The notes beneath the pieces are model-generated. The model was not told the origin of the DNA. It searched no databases and was given only the letters and a program-made list of their open reading frames with translations. Source: Cercozoa sp. M6MM (taxonomy: Eukaryota > Endomyxa: Ascetosporea). From it: 64,000 bases of DNA. This document shows positions 50,477 through 63,358 of the stretch, piece by piece. The stretch lies in assembly GCA_040357565.1 (NCBI GenBank), contig JBDODJ010000001.1; one strand, written 5' to 3'. The position numbers were made by a program, and so were the translations under genes. Position 1 is the stretch's first letter. Every line of letters begins with the position of its first letter.

Positions 50477-52791
50477 ATGATCAAGCATGTGTTTCGTGGC
50501 GCCTTGTCGCACTGCGTGCGTCATCCGAGCAAGACAGAACACTCATGTGTCGAACTGATCGCCAATGGTCTGGTTGCTGTCGACGAGAGCGGCAAGATTG
50601 CCGCCCTCTGCCGCACCGAGGAGGTATATAGTTTGATGACTCTGATAGATTGGACACGTTGTTGTGCTTTAGGAAGCGGAACAGTGGCTGGCTTCGCACC
50701 AAGACGTTCCAATCCAGCAGCTTGAGGCTGGTAGTTTCTCTTGGTCTGGATGAGTGTACCCCTCAAACTTATTTGGTGTCGCGCCAGGCCAACTTCTGCT
50801 ACCTGGTTTTGTTGACACGCACACGCACGCCCCGCAGTTCGCATTTACCGGAACGTAGCTTTTGCTATTTGCACCTTATGCTAGGGAGTTTCAAGAAATC
50901 ATATTCTGGTGTTGCAGCGGTCAAGGCATCCCGTTGCTCAAGTGGCTAGACACGGTGACTTTCCCAATGGAAAGCCGGTAAACTCAATTTACTCTGGTCT
51001 AACTGTGACCGTGGAACCAACCTTGCTTGCTTGTAGGTTCGATGACGTGGATTTCGCCAACCACGGTATACTCACTGTCGAAAGAGTTGGGGTCAGTTTG
51101 CTCATGTATATTTTGTGAAATTTCAGTGTACGACAAATGTGTTCGTCGCTTGCTCAAGAACGGCACTACAACGGCGACTTACTTTGCTACATTGCACACA
51201 GAGGCTTCATTGGTGCTGGCTAGAATCTGTTCTCAGCTCGGTCAGGTACAGTTTCCCATCGGTTTTTTTTAGTTTTATTTTGTGTTGTTGTTTTGGGGCT
51301 ATTGTTTTCGCTGTTGTACAGAGAGCGTATGTTGGCCGCGTTTCGATGGACCGCAACAGTCCGGACTACTACGTCGAGGAGCAAGCGGCTGCGGCTTCGG
51401 AGGAAGAAGCCTTCGTGCGTCGCTGTCTGCAGCTCAACAACGAGAGCGAGCACATCGACAACTCGCTCGTACAGCCGATCGTGACGCCGCGCTTTGTTCC
51501 GACATGCAGCTCAGAGCTTATGCACAAGCTTGGTGAAATTGTAGTTTCTTTTTCGAACCTGTACGTGTTGCTTCGATTCAAAAAGTTTACTGTGTGCAGG
51601 CGGAGAAGTACAACTTGCTCGTCCAATCGCACATCGTAAGTTTTAGGCTTTCCTTCTTGTTGGACTTGCTCGGACATTCGTTTCACATCGTTCAGTCCGA
51701 GCAACTTGAGGAAATCGATTTTGTGCGTGACTTGCACCCGGACTGCGACGGTTATGCCGAGGTTTACAGGAGGTGCGTCCTGCTCGTGTGTCTTGTGTTG
51801 TTGCTGAATGTTGTCACTCAAGCAGGCACGGTCTGTTGAACTCGCGAACGGTGCAGGCGCATGCGATCTACTTGACTCCTGAGGAAGTCGAACTCTTCCG
51901 CAACGAACGTATTGGCATGTACGTTCGGTTGCACCGTTTGTCGTTCTGTTCCCCATTCGTGTGGCATTTTAGTGCACACTGCCCTTCTTCAAACTTTGCC
52001 ATTCAGAGCGGTATTTTGACTCTAAGATAATCACCTGGGGTGTCATTGTGGTGATGGGAGATGTTGTGTGGTACAGGCACCTTCAACAGTGCGGATGCAT
52101 TGGATGCGGATCTCAAGGTCGGCCTCGGCACCGATGTCGCCGGTGGCTACTCGCCTTCGATGCTGGATGCGATGCGCCAGGCGCTGATCGCGTCGTCCGC
52201 TGTGCACACGCAGAGGGTAGCAAAGGGGCCCATTCTTTCTGCTGTGCAGTGAGTTCAGTTAATCTCCTTTGTGTGTGTGTGTTGCTGTGCCGACAGATGG
52301 TGCAAGAGCGTCGTGGACAGCACGACGATCACGTGCTGCGACAAGGCAGACAGCTCGACTGGAGCGAGGCGCTGTGGCTTGCAACGATGGTACAATGCCG
52401 GTTTTTTGTGTTCTGATTGCGCGTTGATGCTTGGTGTTGACAGGGTGGTGCCGAAGTGCTGAACCGTAATGACATTGGCAACTTTGAGGTCGGCAAGCTC
52501 TTCGATGCCATGATCGTCGACTTCCAGCCTGGTAGTTCTTTCCCTTTTGTGGGATTACGTCGCATGAGACTGGGATGCGTGCGTAGAAAATGGACCACTT
52601 GACATCTTTGAACATGACTCGCTGCAAGACAGACTACAGTACTTTCTTTCTGTTGTTTGATAGTATACCACGGGGTTTGAGTCACCTTCCCCTCCTTTCA
52701 CAGGAAGTTCATTTTCAACGGCGACGACCGCAACATTGCCAAGGTTTTCGTGCAGGGCAACCTGGTTGTTCCTTTCGCTGCCGGCAAGTGA
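50477..52791 (+). CDS. GDA: Guanine deaminase
   Basis: Guanine deaminase is a zinc amidohydrolase that converts guanine to xanthine in purine catabolism. ATG 50477 gives MIKHVFRGALSHCVRHPSKT. Later exons give DVPIQQLEAG, then LLLPGFVDTHTHAPQFAFTG with the HxH metal motif, and VRRLLKNGTTTATYFATLHT. VQPIVTPRFVPTCSSELMHK and AEKYNLLVQSHI follow (third metal His), then RTVQAHAIYLTPEEVELF (next His), AHCPSSN, and ADLKVGLGTDVAGGYSPSML with the metal-binding Asp. The C-terminal strand returns to the beta-sandwich (GNFEVGKLFDAMIVDF, IAKVFVQGNLVVPF; stop 52791). All metal and catalytic positions appear intact and length matches the family. More than ten short T-rich introns. Its start is 581 bp from that of the divergent PTEN-like gene. 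Confidence 0.93.
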
Positions 52792-52988
52792 GGTCACATG
52801 CATTAGAGTGAGTCCGAGTTTCGTCTCCATGCCTCCATCCACTATACCGAGCCTCTGTGCATTGAGCTCACTGCGCTGTTAATTCACGCTGCCGTGCGCG
52901 ATGACCCAACGCGATCCGATCTGGCACTAGCGTAGTAGCGTAGTTGCAATCAATTGCGCTGACGAAGTTAAACACCGGTGCGGCCGAT

Positions 52989-54723
52989 TTACTGCTGCTT
53001 CTTGGTGTCGGCAGGCGACTGCTCCGGCGCAGTTTGATCAGCGTCAGCCTCGGTGGGTTCGACGTACTCGAAGTCGTCATCGTCAGCGGGATCGACGTCC
53101 TCGGCCTCCTCGTATTTGATGAGAGAGGTGACTTCCTTGAGACCGCCGGTGGCAAAGGCGCCACCCAGCGAGCCCAACAAAACGCCCGGCACGAGGTACA
53201 GCAGCGCCGGCTGCGCGTGCTGGAAGACGCGCATGGCCACAACGGTAACGGCGAGACCGACAACGTAGCCAACACATGCGCCCTGGAAGATGCGATCGCG
53301 ACCGCGCAGAGCCGCCGCGCCGCGCTGCATCACGTCGAAGCGGAACACGAGTGCCAGGAAGATGCCCGGCATCACCACGTCACCCAGTCCGAGCTGCATG
53401 GTACCAAGTAACTTGGGTAACAATCAGAGGCTAGAGGCAGCACAGACATACCAACGAGTAGGCGCGTGCGCCGTCCTTGGTCACCGGGAACAAAAACTTG
53501 ATCGGACCGTCAAATTTCGTGGCAACGTCCACCATGACTGGCGTGCCGAACACCCAGACTACGCGGAGGAGATAAGGGATAGGACCATATGGAATCACAG
53601 CCTGGGACAAGTTACAAACGTCGTAGACAAAGAGGCCGGCCAGCAACATCGCCGCCGCCTTGTAGCTGCCCTGCACAGTCAGACAGACAGATTCATACCT
53701 CTTCATCCCCTCCCCCACTATCACCAGTGCTACCAGTCGAAGCAGTCCAACGGCTTGCACGCAGAGACAGAAAGCGATCATGTTGTTGAACATCCAGTGC
53801 TTGGTCAGTGTGTACACGACGACGACAAAGAGTGACACGGCGCCGAACACCGCATCGGCACCAGTCAGAACCTTGACCGATTTCTGTGGCACCCAAATAG
53901 TAATCATAAAGAGACGGGGGGGGGGGGGTTAAGTGAAGCAAAACCTTCATATCGACTCCAAGTTGCTTGGCCACATAAGCCAGCACCTTGTGTTGGTTCA
54001 GATCGATCTGGAACAACGTCTTTGCCAGGAAGGGTTTTGACTTCAGGAAGGATTCGGCACGTGCTGGGGTTTAAAGGGAACAAAGAGGGTAAATGGAGGC
54101 TGAAATGAGATAAAGGGGATTACCAACGCGCACAAGCGACCACTGCGCCATGAAGACGGACGAGATGCCCACGAAGCACATGTAGGCTGCGATCACGTAC
54201 TTGATCAACTGAGGTGGCGCGTACTTGAACACGAGCCACACGCCGAACAGCATGCACCTGGGAGGGCACAGGGGGTAAAGGGAGACAAAGGAAGACAAGT
54301 GGAGTCCGAAAAGACTAAGGTACGATGCCATCACGGGGAACCACTTGGCATCGTCGCTGCCAATCACTTCCTGCTGCCTGCCGTACTCATGCATATCGCA
54401 GGCCTCCTCTCCTGTGTCATACACGCATAAACTGCATCTATAGACATACTAGACATACACAACAACAATCCAAAGCAAGCTTACCGAGCAATTTGGCGAC
54501 AGAAGAACGCTTTAGCGAGTCGCGCGCGCCAATCCAAATCGTCGGCAGTGCCACCAGCAGCATCTGCACCTTGAGCTGCACCAACAGACGACGTAACACA
54601 ACCAGCTCGGCCAACAACAAGAACAGGGTGCTCTACGGGAAGGTCAACGACGGCAGAGACGAGGTTCGTCATGGCAACAATGCCAAAAGCGTAGCACAGG
54701 CCACGCATGCCTTTCTGCTTCAT
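52989..54723 (-). CDS. Signal peptide peptidase (GxGD intramembrane aspartyl protease)
   Basis: This polytopic ER protease cuts signal peptides within the membrane. ATG 54723 gives MKQKGMRGLCYAFGIVAMTN. Further exons give MLLVALPTIWIGARDSLKRS, WLVFKYAPPQLIKYVIAAYM and VGISSVFMAQWSLV. The first catalytic aspartate is in LLAGLFVYDVCNLSQ (YD motif), followed by VWVFGTPVMVDVATKFDGPI. The second is in MQLGLGDVVMPGIFLALVFR (GLGD). After the last helices (QPALLYLVPGVLLGS) the tail is acidic and lysine-terminated (SPADTKKQQ, stop 52989). The PALxYLVPG motif matches the family PAL motif. About eight introns, some with G-rich plus-strand tracts. Confidence 0.92.
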
Positions 54724-55044
54724 GGCACCACAATCTCTTTTTTGCTAAAAGTAACCCTTCGCGTCCTCTAAGCTACAGAAAACACCCAAACAATGTCCAA
54801 ACGTGACACTGCTGCTATCTAGAGCGTCGTTTGTACAGCAAACACGACAAAATTAGCGTGGCTACATAATGAAAAATAAAGACCAACTAAGTTTACGCAG
54901 GAAGCGTTTGAGCTCATGCTTATTACTTCTCAGCTAGAGGCGCACGTTGGTCGCGGCGCCTGTGCGCACCGGCACCAAGAGTGCAAGTGTGCAAATGCGA
55001 AACAGAAACATACATAAATTTATCTGATCACGAGACTGAGACGT

Positions 55045-57286
55045 TTAAATCAGCGACTGGATGGCAGGCAAATCATCGTCGTCCTCGTTGTCTTGCTGCT
55101 GTTGCTTCTGACGGAGTTCCTGGCGCATCTGACCGCGCGTCTTGCCCTTGCTACACAACTTTCAGTGCCCCACAAGCACGTGTTTCCAATCAAATTCTCA
55201 ATACCCCGAAACAGTCTTCTTTTCAACAGGCTTGCCACCCAGACGAGCACGCTGGATCTCCTCTATAAACACACAGGGCAAGTGCTACTATCACCGGTAC
55301 GCACAGGCACAACTTCAGATACGCGAAGCGGTACCGAGCTCCCGCAGCAGTTCCTCGTCGTCCGAATCGAGTTCACTGTCACTGTCCGAGCCGACTTCTT
55401 CAACCTACACAACTCGAGGGTACCCCAACCCACGGTGACTGACGTGTTTCGTACCTTTGTCGGTGCATCACCGTGCCACAACTCAGTCGTGGTCGTGTAG
55501 CCACCTGAAGGTTGTTTAAATAGTTTAGAACAGATGAACCAGTAAAAACAAACAAAACGGTACCTCCCGACATATCGGGCATCTGCAACGGCGATTCGTC
55601 GTCTTCCGGCTGAACAAAGTGAAGAGTGAAAACAATTAAAGGAGAGGTGAAGGGATGAGGATAGGCAAACCATCAGAAGGAACGGCATCAACTCCTGCAA
55701 GAAGTCGTCGAGATGATCGTCGCTCTCCCACTTGTGGTACTCGCGCAGCAGCGGGTAGACACCTGTGCAAGGGAGGTCAAAGGGATATAATCCAAACCAA
55801 GGAATGGAGGATTAAAGTACCCCACTTCTTGAGTGTGCGCCGACTCGGAGCGTACTCTAACAGCAGTCGAAGTGTCTCGGCCTAGAGAAGGGGATGAGAC
55901 AATCGGGAGGGGAGGTAAGACTGGGGTACAATAAGACGACGGATCTCAGTGTTGCTTTCACGCTCCTGCTCGGCTTCATCGTGACACGCACTGGCCAGTG
56001 CCGGGTGCATCTTCTTCAGCTCCTCTTCCGTGTAGTCACCGTAGCCTACAGAGAGGGGACAATGGGTAGGTACAAAGGAGTAAGGATAAATGAGTAAGGG
56101 AGAGTGGGTTAAGTATTGAAACACACCAGCGAGAGGCAGCAGCAGCATCGGGAAGACGCCCGTACCCTCCTCGGACAGCAAAAAGGAGTGGCACGTCGTG
56201 TCCATGGCGCAGTTGCGAATCACGCCAATCACGCCGGCACGTCGCATGTTGCCCTACAGACATATGACGTCTTCTTATACAGTACCACTTTAAATAGCTG
56301 TAGATACCGGATGCATGATGTAGGGCGCCAGGAAACGCAGGACCTGTCGCTTAGTGCTGCAGAGACAGGAAGGTTACAAGAAGGTCAGCGAGCAAAGAGG
56401 ACAGACAACTAACCTGGTGACAAGGTCGCGACCCTCCTTTAGCTGCGTCACATTCGTGAACACATGCGCCAGTCTCGCGTACTCATCCTACAGGAAGATA
56501 GGATCAAGGGGATAAAGGTAACAGGGGGGGTACGTGCTGTGACATCGAGGGCGAGATAAACCAGCTGAGCAGACGCAGGAAGTGCAGGCCCTGTCAAACA
56601 AACACAAAGGTATCAAGGACAGAAAAGAGTGACAGGGAATGTACCTTAAGCTTGCCCTCGTGCTCATCCAGCTGCAACAGCTGTCGCTGACCCTGCTCCG
56701 TCGTCGTCAGGTTGCTGTACAAGCAAGGGCGCGATAGATAGGGGAAGGGAATAATCATGCAAAACACACCTCAAAAGAAGCACAAACAGCGCGCGGTTCT
56801 TCAGCTGTTCCTCACGCAGGCGCTCGATCAGAACCTGTGGGAACACGAGGACATGAACTCAGTCACACGCGAACAGACAACTCTGCTTTACCTCGATAAC
56901 ACGCAGCTCAATCATTCGCTTGTGCAGCTCAGTGTCAACGCTCGCATTGACGAGAACAACGAGCGCACGGTAGGCAAGAGAGGCCTCCTGTGCCCCACAA
57001 ACAGATTACCGTGAAGGGTCAAATTCAATTTTCGAACGCGTGACTACCTCAGACAGCATCGGCACGAGCGCGTCAACCAGCTCGATCTGCCGGAACAGCT
57101 CAAGCATTTCATCGTTTGTCGACAGCTGCTTAAAACTGCACCCAAGTAACACATAAACACGCAAGGAGCACGATGACGGAATTGGAAGGATCGAATTGAG
57201 ACATACATATCAAGTGCCGCGGTTTGCAGGTCGGCGCGCGGCGCCGTCAGAAACGACTTAGCCTCACGTAGCTGATCCAGGGCCAT
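55045..57286 (-). CDS. HGH1: HGH1 homologue (eEF2-folding cochaperone, armadillo-like)
   Basis: HGH1 is a cytosolic armadillo-repeat adaptor that helps the chaperonin TRiC fold translation elongation factor 2. ATG 57286 gives MALDQLREAKSFLTAPRADL. Helical exons follow: ELFRQIELVDALVPMLSE, NASVDTELHKRMIELRVIE, VLIERLREEQLKNRALFVLL, NLTTTEQGQRQLLQLDEHEG, DEYARLAHVFTNVTQL. The signature region is GNMRRAGVIGVIRNCAMDTT with FPMLLLPLAG, then GYGDYTEEELKKMHPALASA and ETLRLLLEYAPSRRTLKKWG, which match the family core. An acidic stretch (SDSDSELDSDDEELLREL) and the end DDLPAIQSLI close it (stop 55045). About thirteen short introns. The ATG sits just after an acceptor-like sequence, so a 5' UTR intron is likely. 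Confidence 0.88.
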
Positions 57287-57421
57287 CTCGCACGCTGAAA
57301 GACCAAAGAAAACAGTCACTCAGGTTGAAACCAGAATTTGGAATTGTAGCCACTTTTGTCGAAGACCAATTAACTGTAGCGATGTTCGCTCGCTCATACA
57401 GCGCTAGTAAAACAATTCGCC

Positions 57422-60192
57422 TTATACTTGCTCCGGTTCCTCCGAGTCCCGGGAATCAAGCTCGATGCTGCAGGAGTCTTGCAAGTCAGTTTCGGCATCG
57501 GCGTTTTTGAACGTCATCAGTGCACCGCCGTAGGACTGTGTGCGAGGAACGAGATCCTCCAGCGCGCGCGAGAAGCGTGACAGACGCGAGGCACGAGGTT
57601 GCAGGGAAACGTCGGCCGTTGGCTGTAATATCCATGACGTGTCTTCTTGAAAGGGAGGTTGGACTATAACTTACGACGGACTCGCTTCGTTTCGGCGGAG
57701 GGAGGAGCTTTGTTTTCGATTTCGAGAAGCCGAACAATACGCCAACGTAGGGCAACTAACAGGGAGCGAAGGCATTTTACACAGCAAAAGTTAAAGCATG
57801 GTATTTACCTTCAGCACCAGTAGGTAAGTTAATGCGAGACAAAAGGAAGTCCACAGCAGTGTGATAAATACTCCAACGCCAAAGTTCGCATCTGGGAATT
57901 TTTGATATAGAACTGAAAGGTTGCTGAATGAAAGATGGTTATGTTACTTGAGTGCGGGACGCCAGCACGGTCGACGTATCGACTCGGCGACCACAAGAAC
58001 CACGCTTCCGCCTAGAGTACCCAAGGGAAGGGTGCTGGGTCGGTTGGTATCAACGGAGAGAACTGAAGTGAGACGGTGCACCATGTCAATGTAGAGCCAG
58101 TGCGTCAGGTAAAGCATGATGCTGCTTTGCATGCAATGCGTATACAGTGTGTCATTCATGCGCAGGTTGTGTCCCCAGGACCCGTACTACGGCACAGGAC
58201 GTCTCCATATCAACGCCAAGCCAGAAACGATAGTTTAAGAAGCAGATACATTGCGTAGAAGCAGAAGCCAGACCCAAGTCCCAAGCACGTGCCACACCTT
58301 CATCGTGGCTGACTACAGGGACACAACAATCACTTCAGTTTTCTCCTCAACTCAAGGTGAAATGTCACCTCGTACATCGGGTAGTGAAACATACTGCCGA
58401 CTTTGTTCGTCGCTCCTGTGTCCATAGGTAATTCAGTGGGGAACGAGAGGCAAAGTGGTATGAAAAAACCGCACCAGGCGAGGTGAGTCCGATGGCGCAA
58501 ATCGTAAACAGCAGCGACAACGGACGGTACTTGAGCGACGCCTCAGTCCATCTGTACTGCTCGTAGTCACGTGCACATAGCTGGTCAAGGTAACCTTGCG
58601 CGTAGTGCAGGTGGTACTGTACAGTTCTCTAGTAAACATACCCCAAACTACAGTTAGACAGGCAGTACAAAGAAAGCGGCAGTCACGTAGCCAGGCATTT
58701 GTGTCTGTGTTGACAGGCAGGCAAAGCCAAAAGAAGCAACGGCACATGTCGTGAGAAACACGTTGTACAGACCCTTTCTTCTAATCTGTGCTGCAGTAGA
58801 TTAACTCCCAGTCCCAGGAATACTAATAAGAACGAATGCTGTACATTACCTGTGTGAAGAACAGCGCGAAAGCACCCAGCACAGCATAAAAGAACAAGTG
58901 CAAAACTGTCCACCAAATTGGGGCCACGAGAAGCACCAGAGTGTGCACTGTCATATGTGCACATAGCACACAAAGCTCTTTTTTCGTCGGTGCTTCGATT
59001 CCACCTTCCCTCTGCCGGTATATCGACATCAAAAGCATCCCACTCCCGCAATTATGCCATCTTGAAACTCACTCTACAGTATTTACCAAAGGTTCTGCCG
59101 TGGAAACAACCCGAGTTTCATGGAACAACGCCGAACTCAATCGCCCGTGTGGGTGTGGATCCTCTTCTAGTGCCTTCTGCTCACACAGCAAGACTATCCA
59201 GGCTGTTCAATCGAAATGGGCTGGTGGGGAGACAACTGCTACGTGGTATCGTAGTTTGATCCACGAGAAGAACGGGTGGTTAATTAGCCAAAGCGCGAAC
59301 AACGTTGGCAAGAACCTACAGAACCCCAGGGATAAATCGTGCGCCTTAGTAAATTATTTACCGTAGCCCCAGAGGAGAGTAAATTTACCACAGCCAGCCA
59401 AAGCCAAAACACTTAAAGTAGTCCAAGTAAAACCATCGCACGAATGGTACAAACGCGTCGGGGTACTACAGCAGGATACAGGTTCTATAATTTACAATAT
59501 CGATGAAGGAATGTAAACTTAAAGTGACCTTTGGAACGTTGTTCTCGGCCACACACTCGGGCAGGTGGTGGAAGTACCGATACTCACGTCCGATGTAAAC
59601 TGCCGGTAGTGCAAACAGCACGTGACACACCACACATGGCAACAGTAAGCGCATTGTCTGAAATGTAGAGCATGATTCAATGGCTACAGTGCGTGGACAA
59701 AGTAGGGGGAGTTGGAATAAAAGTTAAAGTGTATTAGTTTACCCTCTTTTTCAGTGCAACTGCGAAGCTGTCTCTTGAAAAAACTATAACATCCAAACAA
59801 AACAGCCTCAAAACAACTGCTCAGCTTCAGTTGTTGAATTTGAAGACCTGCAGCGCGGCCACTGAAGTAGAACAGCATCGGGAGGCCAAACTGCGTGCAA
59901 ACAAAACGAAGACTCCCTGCACGTTGGAACAAACATGATACGAGGTAAGCACACACCTGCAGGAACTGTCGAAATGCAGCCATGAGCCATTCATCTTGTT
60001 CTGCCGTCGTTTTCGTCTGTAATAATTTAGTAGTAGTGCAAGCACTGTGTATCATTTGATAAAGGTCTGAGTGCACTGACAGACAGCAACCTGCAAAGTG
60101 TATACCGTAAACTGCAAGCTCACGAGCGCATGTACAAACACCACAAGAAGCACAGCGATGGCCCTGAACCAGTCAACGAAAACCGCGCGCGT
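57422..60192 (-). CDS. Acyltransferase-3 family multi-pass membrane protein
   Basis: The first recognisable exon (60109-60192) reads RAVFVDWFRAIAVLLVVFVH, which matches the opening helix of the acyltransferase-3 family (RxxxDwlRaiAi..VvxxH). Next come EQDEWLMAAFRQFLQ and FGLPMLFYFSGRAAGLQIQQ (the FxxSG helix). Hydrophobic exons follow: YIGREYRYFHHLPECVAENN, HMTVHTLVLLVAPIWWTVLH, YAVLGAFALFFTQ, YRPLSLLFTICAIGLTSPGA, and SIMLYLTHWLYIDMVHRLTS, the family's late helix. The C-terminus is cytosolic-type (LSRFSRALEDLVPRTQSYGG, ending EEPEQV; stop 57422). Such enzymes O-acylate sugars, glycans or lipids; the substrate here is unknown. The start codon is not found: an in-frame stop precedes 60192, so an upstream exon in 60200-60330 is needed. 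Confidence 0.7.
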
Positions 60193-60591
60193 CTATTCAA
60201 GCACATTGCTACTGAGTCGTTTATGAACACAAAAAAATGGAGAACGCAAGCACGCACGCCACGATGCCTGATTTGAAAGGAGAGGCACCTGCAAGGACAT
60301 CCTACCCTGAGTTACACACTATTCACTCAACAAAGTCGCTTTCTATCGTGCGTGGAGTGGGCTTGGCAGTGTAGCCTCGTGACGTGCCAGGTCACCTGTC
60401 GCCGATCGCCTGAGGGAGACAAAAAACTCCGAATTGACTGTTTTAAATTCTGTGAACAACTGTGCCTCTGCCAGTCTCGCATAACACCCATCGCATAACA
60501 GCATCGAAGTTGGAGGGCATGCAGTCCCCGAAATGTGTGAGCTGAACATTGGGGCCGAGTGATTGGCAACTTGTTTTGGTCTGGCTACAAC

Positions 60592-60658
60592 GCAACTGCA
60601 AAGCCGACGCAACTGCAAAGCCGACGCAACTGCAAAGCCGACGCAACTGCAAAGCCGC
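60592..60658. repeat. 17-bp tandem repeat, 4 copies
   Basis: The unit GCAACTGCAAAGCCGAC is repeated four times with almost no change. It lies in the roughly 0.7-kb gene-free stretch 60200-60910, where I see no other feature except short degenerate repeats of GAACTGAAC/CGAACGAAAAC type near 60740-60820. Confidence 0.92.
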
Positions 60659-60910
60659 CGTGGACGATCACATCAACCGAATGATCGAATCATGGTCTAT
60701 CAGTCCGCGAGTGACATGCGACGAGACTAGACCCGACCCAAGAACTGAACCGAACTGAAGCGACCGACGTAGCTTCATTTGCAAATGATTAAGCGTAACC
60801 GAACGAAAACGAACGAAAACGACAGTAAATTGATGACTGTGATGCAAACAATCGAATCAGGGAATCAATACTCACGAAACCGAAGCAGCGAGCTGAAAGC
60901 GAACGGAGGT

Positions 60911-61209
60911 TTACTCATCGTCCTCGTCATCATCGTCCTACCCACAGAAAAAGGAGAAGTGTTGTGTTCATTCAACCAAAGGGCCAGGGAGCGACGAAAG
61001 TGTTGAGTGCTGTACCTGCATGTGCTGCACGGCCTCCTCGTCGGACTCGTCGTCGTCCGTGTCGGCCTCGTCCTCCTCGTCGTCGCCGACGACGGCAGCC
61101 ACGAAGGGCGCCAGCTCGGTCTCGTTGAGGATTCGCACCTGCTTGTTCTCGCCGACAATCTATCCAACCACCAGTCAGCGAAAATAAAATATTGTAGACA
61201 TAGATATGT

Positions 61210-61260
<51 letters not shown>

Positions 61261-62096
61261 TACAGCAATGGCGACGTTCATGGGGGTGATGTCGCCCTTC
61301 CGCGTGCAGTTCTTGAGCGCGTGCAGCACATGCTTCACCAGCGCGTCCTCGTCGGCCTCGTCAAAGGTCTCGTGGTTCTTCTCGATGTAGGTACGCGCCG
61401 CCTGCGATCGGTTGCCGAAAGCGTGCGCCTTGTATTCAAAGTAGTCGCCTGTGGGCAGGATCTGTCCTCACAACATCATAGGTACCTGGCTGTATGACGT
61501 ACGTCAGCACACGCACACACAACGGGGTACCTCGTGCAGGTGTGGGCCCGTCTTGTCGTGCGACACCATCAACAGACCGACGCCGTAGGGTCGGAAGCCC
61601 GAGTTACTCTGCGTGAGTTCTTGCGCATCGTCGGCCACCTCGAGGGCCAGTCGGTTCGCCGGCATCGAGCTACCGAACACGTACTTGTGGTTCAGACACG
61701 ACTCCTGCCAGCACAGCAACAAGTGCACAACAACAGTGTTGGCCCAACAACTCGAGAAACGCACCTGCATGTGACGCACGAGTCGACGAGCGTCGGAAAC
61801 GAGGCCAGCGATGCCGACGCACACATGCGAGTCGATGGCGAACAGCTTATCGTGGTGCGCCGACAGCGGCTCGTTTTGCCGCCGCAGCGCGCCCAAAACG
61901 GCGATCTTTTGCGAGCGCATGCCTACGACGGCTGTGCCCTTGTCAACGGCGTTCATGGTGTACTCCAGCTGCGCGGAAGGAAGCACCCACCCACCATCAG
62001 TCAAAAAAGCAAAGAGGAGGTAGGCCTTAATACCTGGTGCAGACGGCCGGCTGGCGAGAACACCGTCACGTCCGTGTCATACTGGTTTCGGTTCAT
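60911..62096 (-). CDS. PSMA1: 20S proteasome subunit alpha type 1 (alpha6)
   Basis: This is a non-catalytic outer-ring subunit of the 20S proteasome. ATG 62096 gives MNRNQYDTDVTVFSPAGRLH, matching the PSMA1 start MFRNQYDxDVTV. Later exons give LEYTMNAVDKGTAVVGMRSQ, KLFAIDSHVCVGIAGLVSDA, CLNHKYVFGSSMPANRLALE, FRPYGVGLLMVSHDKTGPHL, and GDYFEYKAHAFGNRSQAART. The end is acidic (ESDEEAVQHMQ, then DDDEDDE; stop 60911), as is common for this subunit. The alpha-type N-terminal helix and RPYGVGLL motif are intact. Six introns, one largely a (GA)n/(CT)n microsatellite. Confidence 0.95.
61212..61258. repeat. (GA)n microsatellite in a PSMA1 intron
   Basis: An uninterrupted GA dinucleotide run lies in the intron, close to the donor of the minus-strand gene; on the sense strand it reads as a CT tract. 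Confidence 0.97.
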
Positions 62097-62454
62097 TGTG
62101 CGAGTGAGCTAGAGCACCAAACACACACCCAGAAAATATCAATCGAACGGAATCGAATCAATCCAAGAATTTGCACAGATTGGCCTTGCAAACTAGCAAA
62201 AAGCACACTGCAAAATATGGCACCTGACACTTGTTCTAGTACTCAGTGTACTGCTCTGCGCTCTTGCCGGTCAGTCTCACTGTCTGGGAGGTCGCTGGAC
62301 GCCCCCGTAATTGTTACTGAGTCGGAGTTGGGCATGCCGAGCCAGACAGACTTTCTGTGCTTGCGTGCTGCGGAGAGCACTGAAACGGCGTGGGCGTGTG
62401 TTTCTACTGTTTTGTTTTGCTACTGAGGTCTAAAACCAGGTTTAGCGTGAGATC

Positions 62455-63358
62455 ATGACGCGCGGGCGTGGTGGCGGCCGAGGTCGAGGAGGAAGAGGCC
62501 GGGGCAGAGGACGCAGTCGAGGAAGAGGTCGAGGCGGAGGCCGAGGAGGCCGTGGCGGTCGAGGCAACCGCGAAATGGAACAACTCTTGGGTAGGTTCAG
62601 GTTTAAATCAAGATGTGAATTGTCTGATCGCTCATGTGTAGCCAACTACCAACTGCCGAACTTTGAGGAGCCGGGTGCCATCGAGCAGTGGGTCGCCGAG
62701 CGCAGGAAGCGTTTCCCAACACTCGAGCGAATCAAGCAGCGCAAGCGCGAGGCGGCGGCGCTGTCGGCCGAGCGCAAGCAGATGGCGGCCGAGCACCGCG
62801 AGCGCCTGCGCGAGCACAAGCGCGAGGCAGCTCCGTACCCACTCAATACATACGACATACATACATAATACATATGTTTTCGCACCGCCCCCTTGATGAG
62901 ATGTGTTTAGTAAGCCAAAGCGACGTCGCGTGGGCACGCGACTAGAGGCGATCGAGCCGCGGCCGCCCAAGCTGCTGCACACGCTGCTGCAGCAGGAGCG
63001 CGAGCGCGAGTGTGCGCTGATCCTGCAGGCGCTGCGGCACGTGGCCGAGCGGCACGGCCTGCTGCGCATCGACGTCGAGGCGCACGAGCGCCGCGTGGCC
63101 GCCGAAGAGGCCCGCAAGGCGCGCCTGCAGCCCAAGCCGGCCGATGCACCTGCTGTGTCGGCCCTTGCCTTCACTGCCAGCAATGCCAACACTGCTAGCA
63201 GGAACAGTTCGGATACACCGACGGTGGCAAGTGGACCGCACAAGGACGACGACGACAGGCCGCCCAGCGAGCTCAGTTCGCGGCCACTCGTTGAGTATTC
63301 GGACTCCGACTCCGACTCTGACTCCGACTTAGAGCCGGAGTCCAGCGGCAAAAATTAA
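62455..63358 (+). CDS. NUFIP1: NUFIP1 homologue (box C/D snoRNP assembly) with RGG N-terminus
   Basis: NUFIP1 bridges snoRNP core proteins and the R2TP/HSP90 machinery. ATG 62455 opens a long Arg-Gly (RGG) domain (MTRGRGGGRGRGGRGRGRGR), an RNA-binding element not at this position in animal NUFIP1. Across one intron (about 62590-62641) comes the family core NYQLPNFEEPGAIEQWVAER and RKRFPTLERI. Coiled-coil sequence follows (REAAALSAERKQMAAEHRER). After a second intron comes the C-terminal conserved helix LLHTLLQQERERECALILQA, matching NUFIP1's LLAPDIRHERNVILQC element. The tail is Ser/Asp-rich (YSDSDSDSDSDLEPESSGKN; stop 63358). It lacks the animal C2H2 finger. The start lies 358 bp from that of divergent PSMA1. 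Confidence 0.85.

Noticed and set aside
60592-60658. Possible CRISPR-like array
   Set aside because: The 17-bp units are directly adjacent with no spacers, and the genome is eukaryotic.
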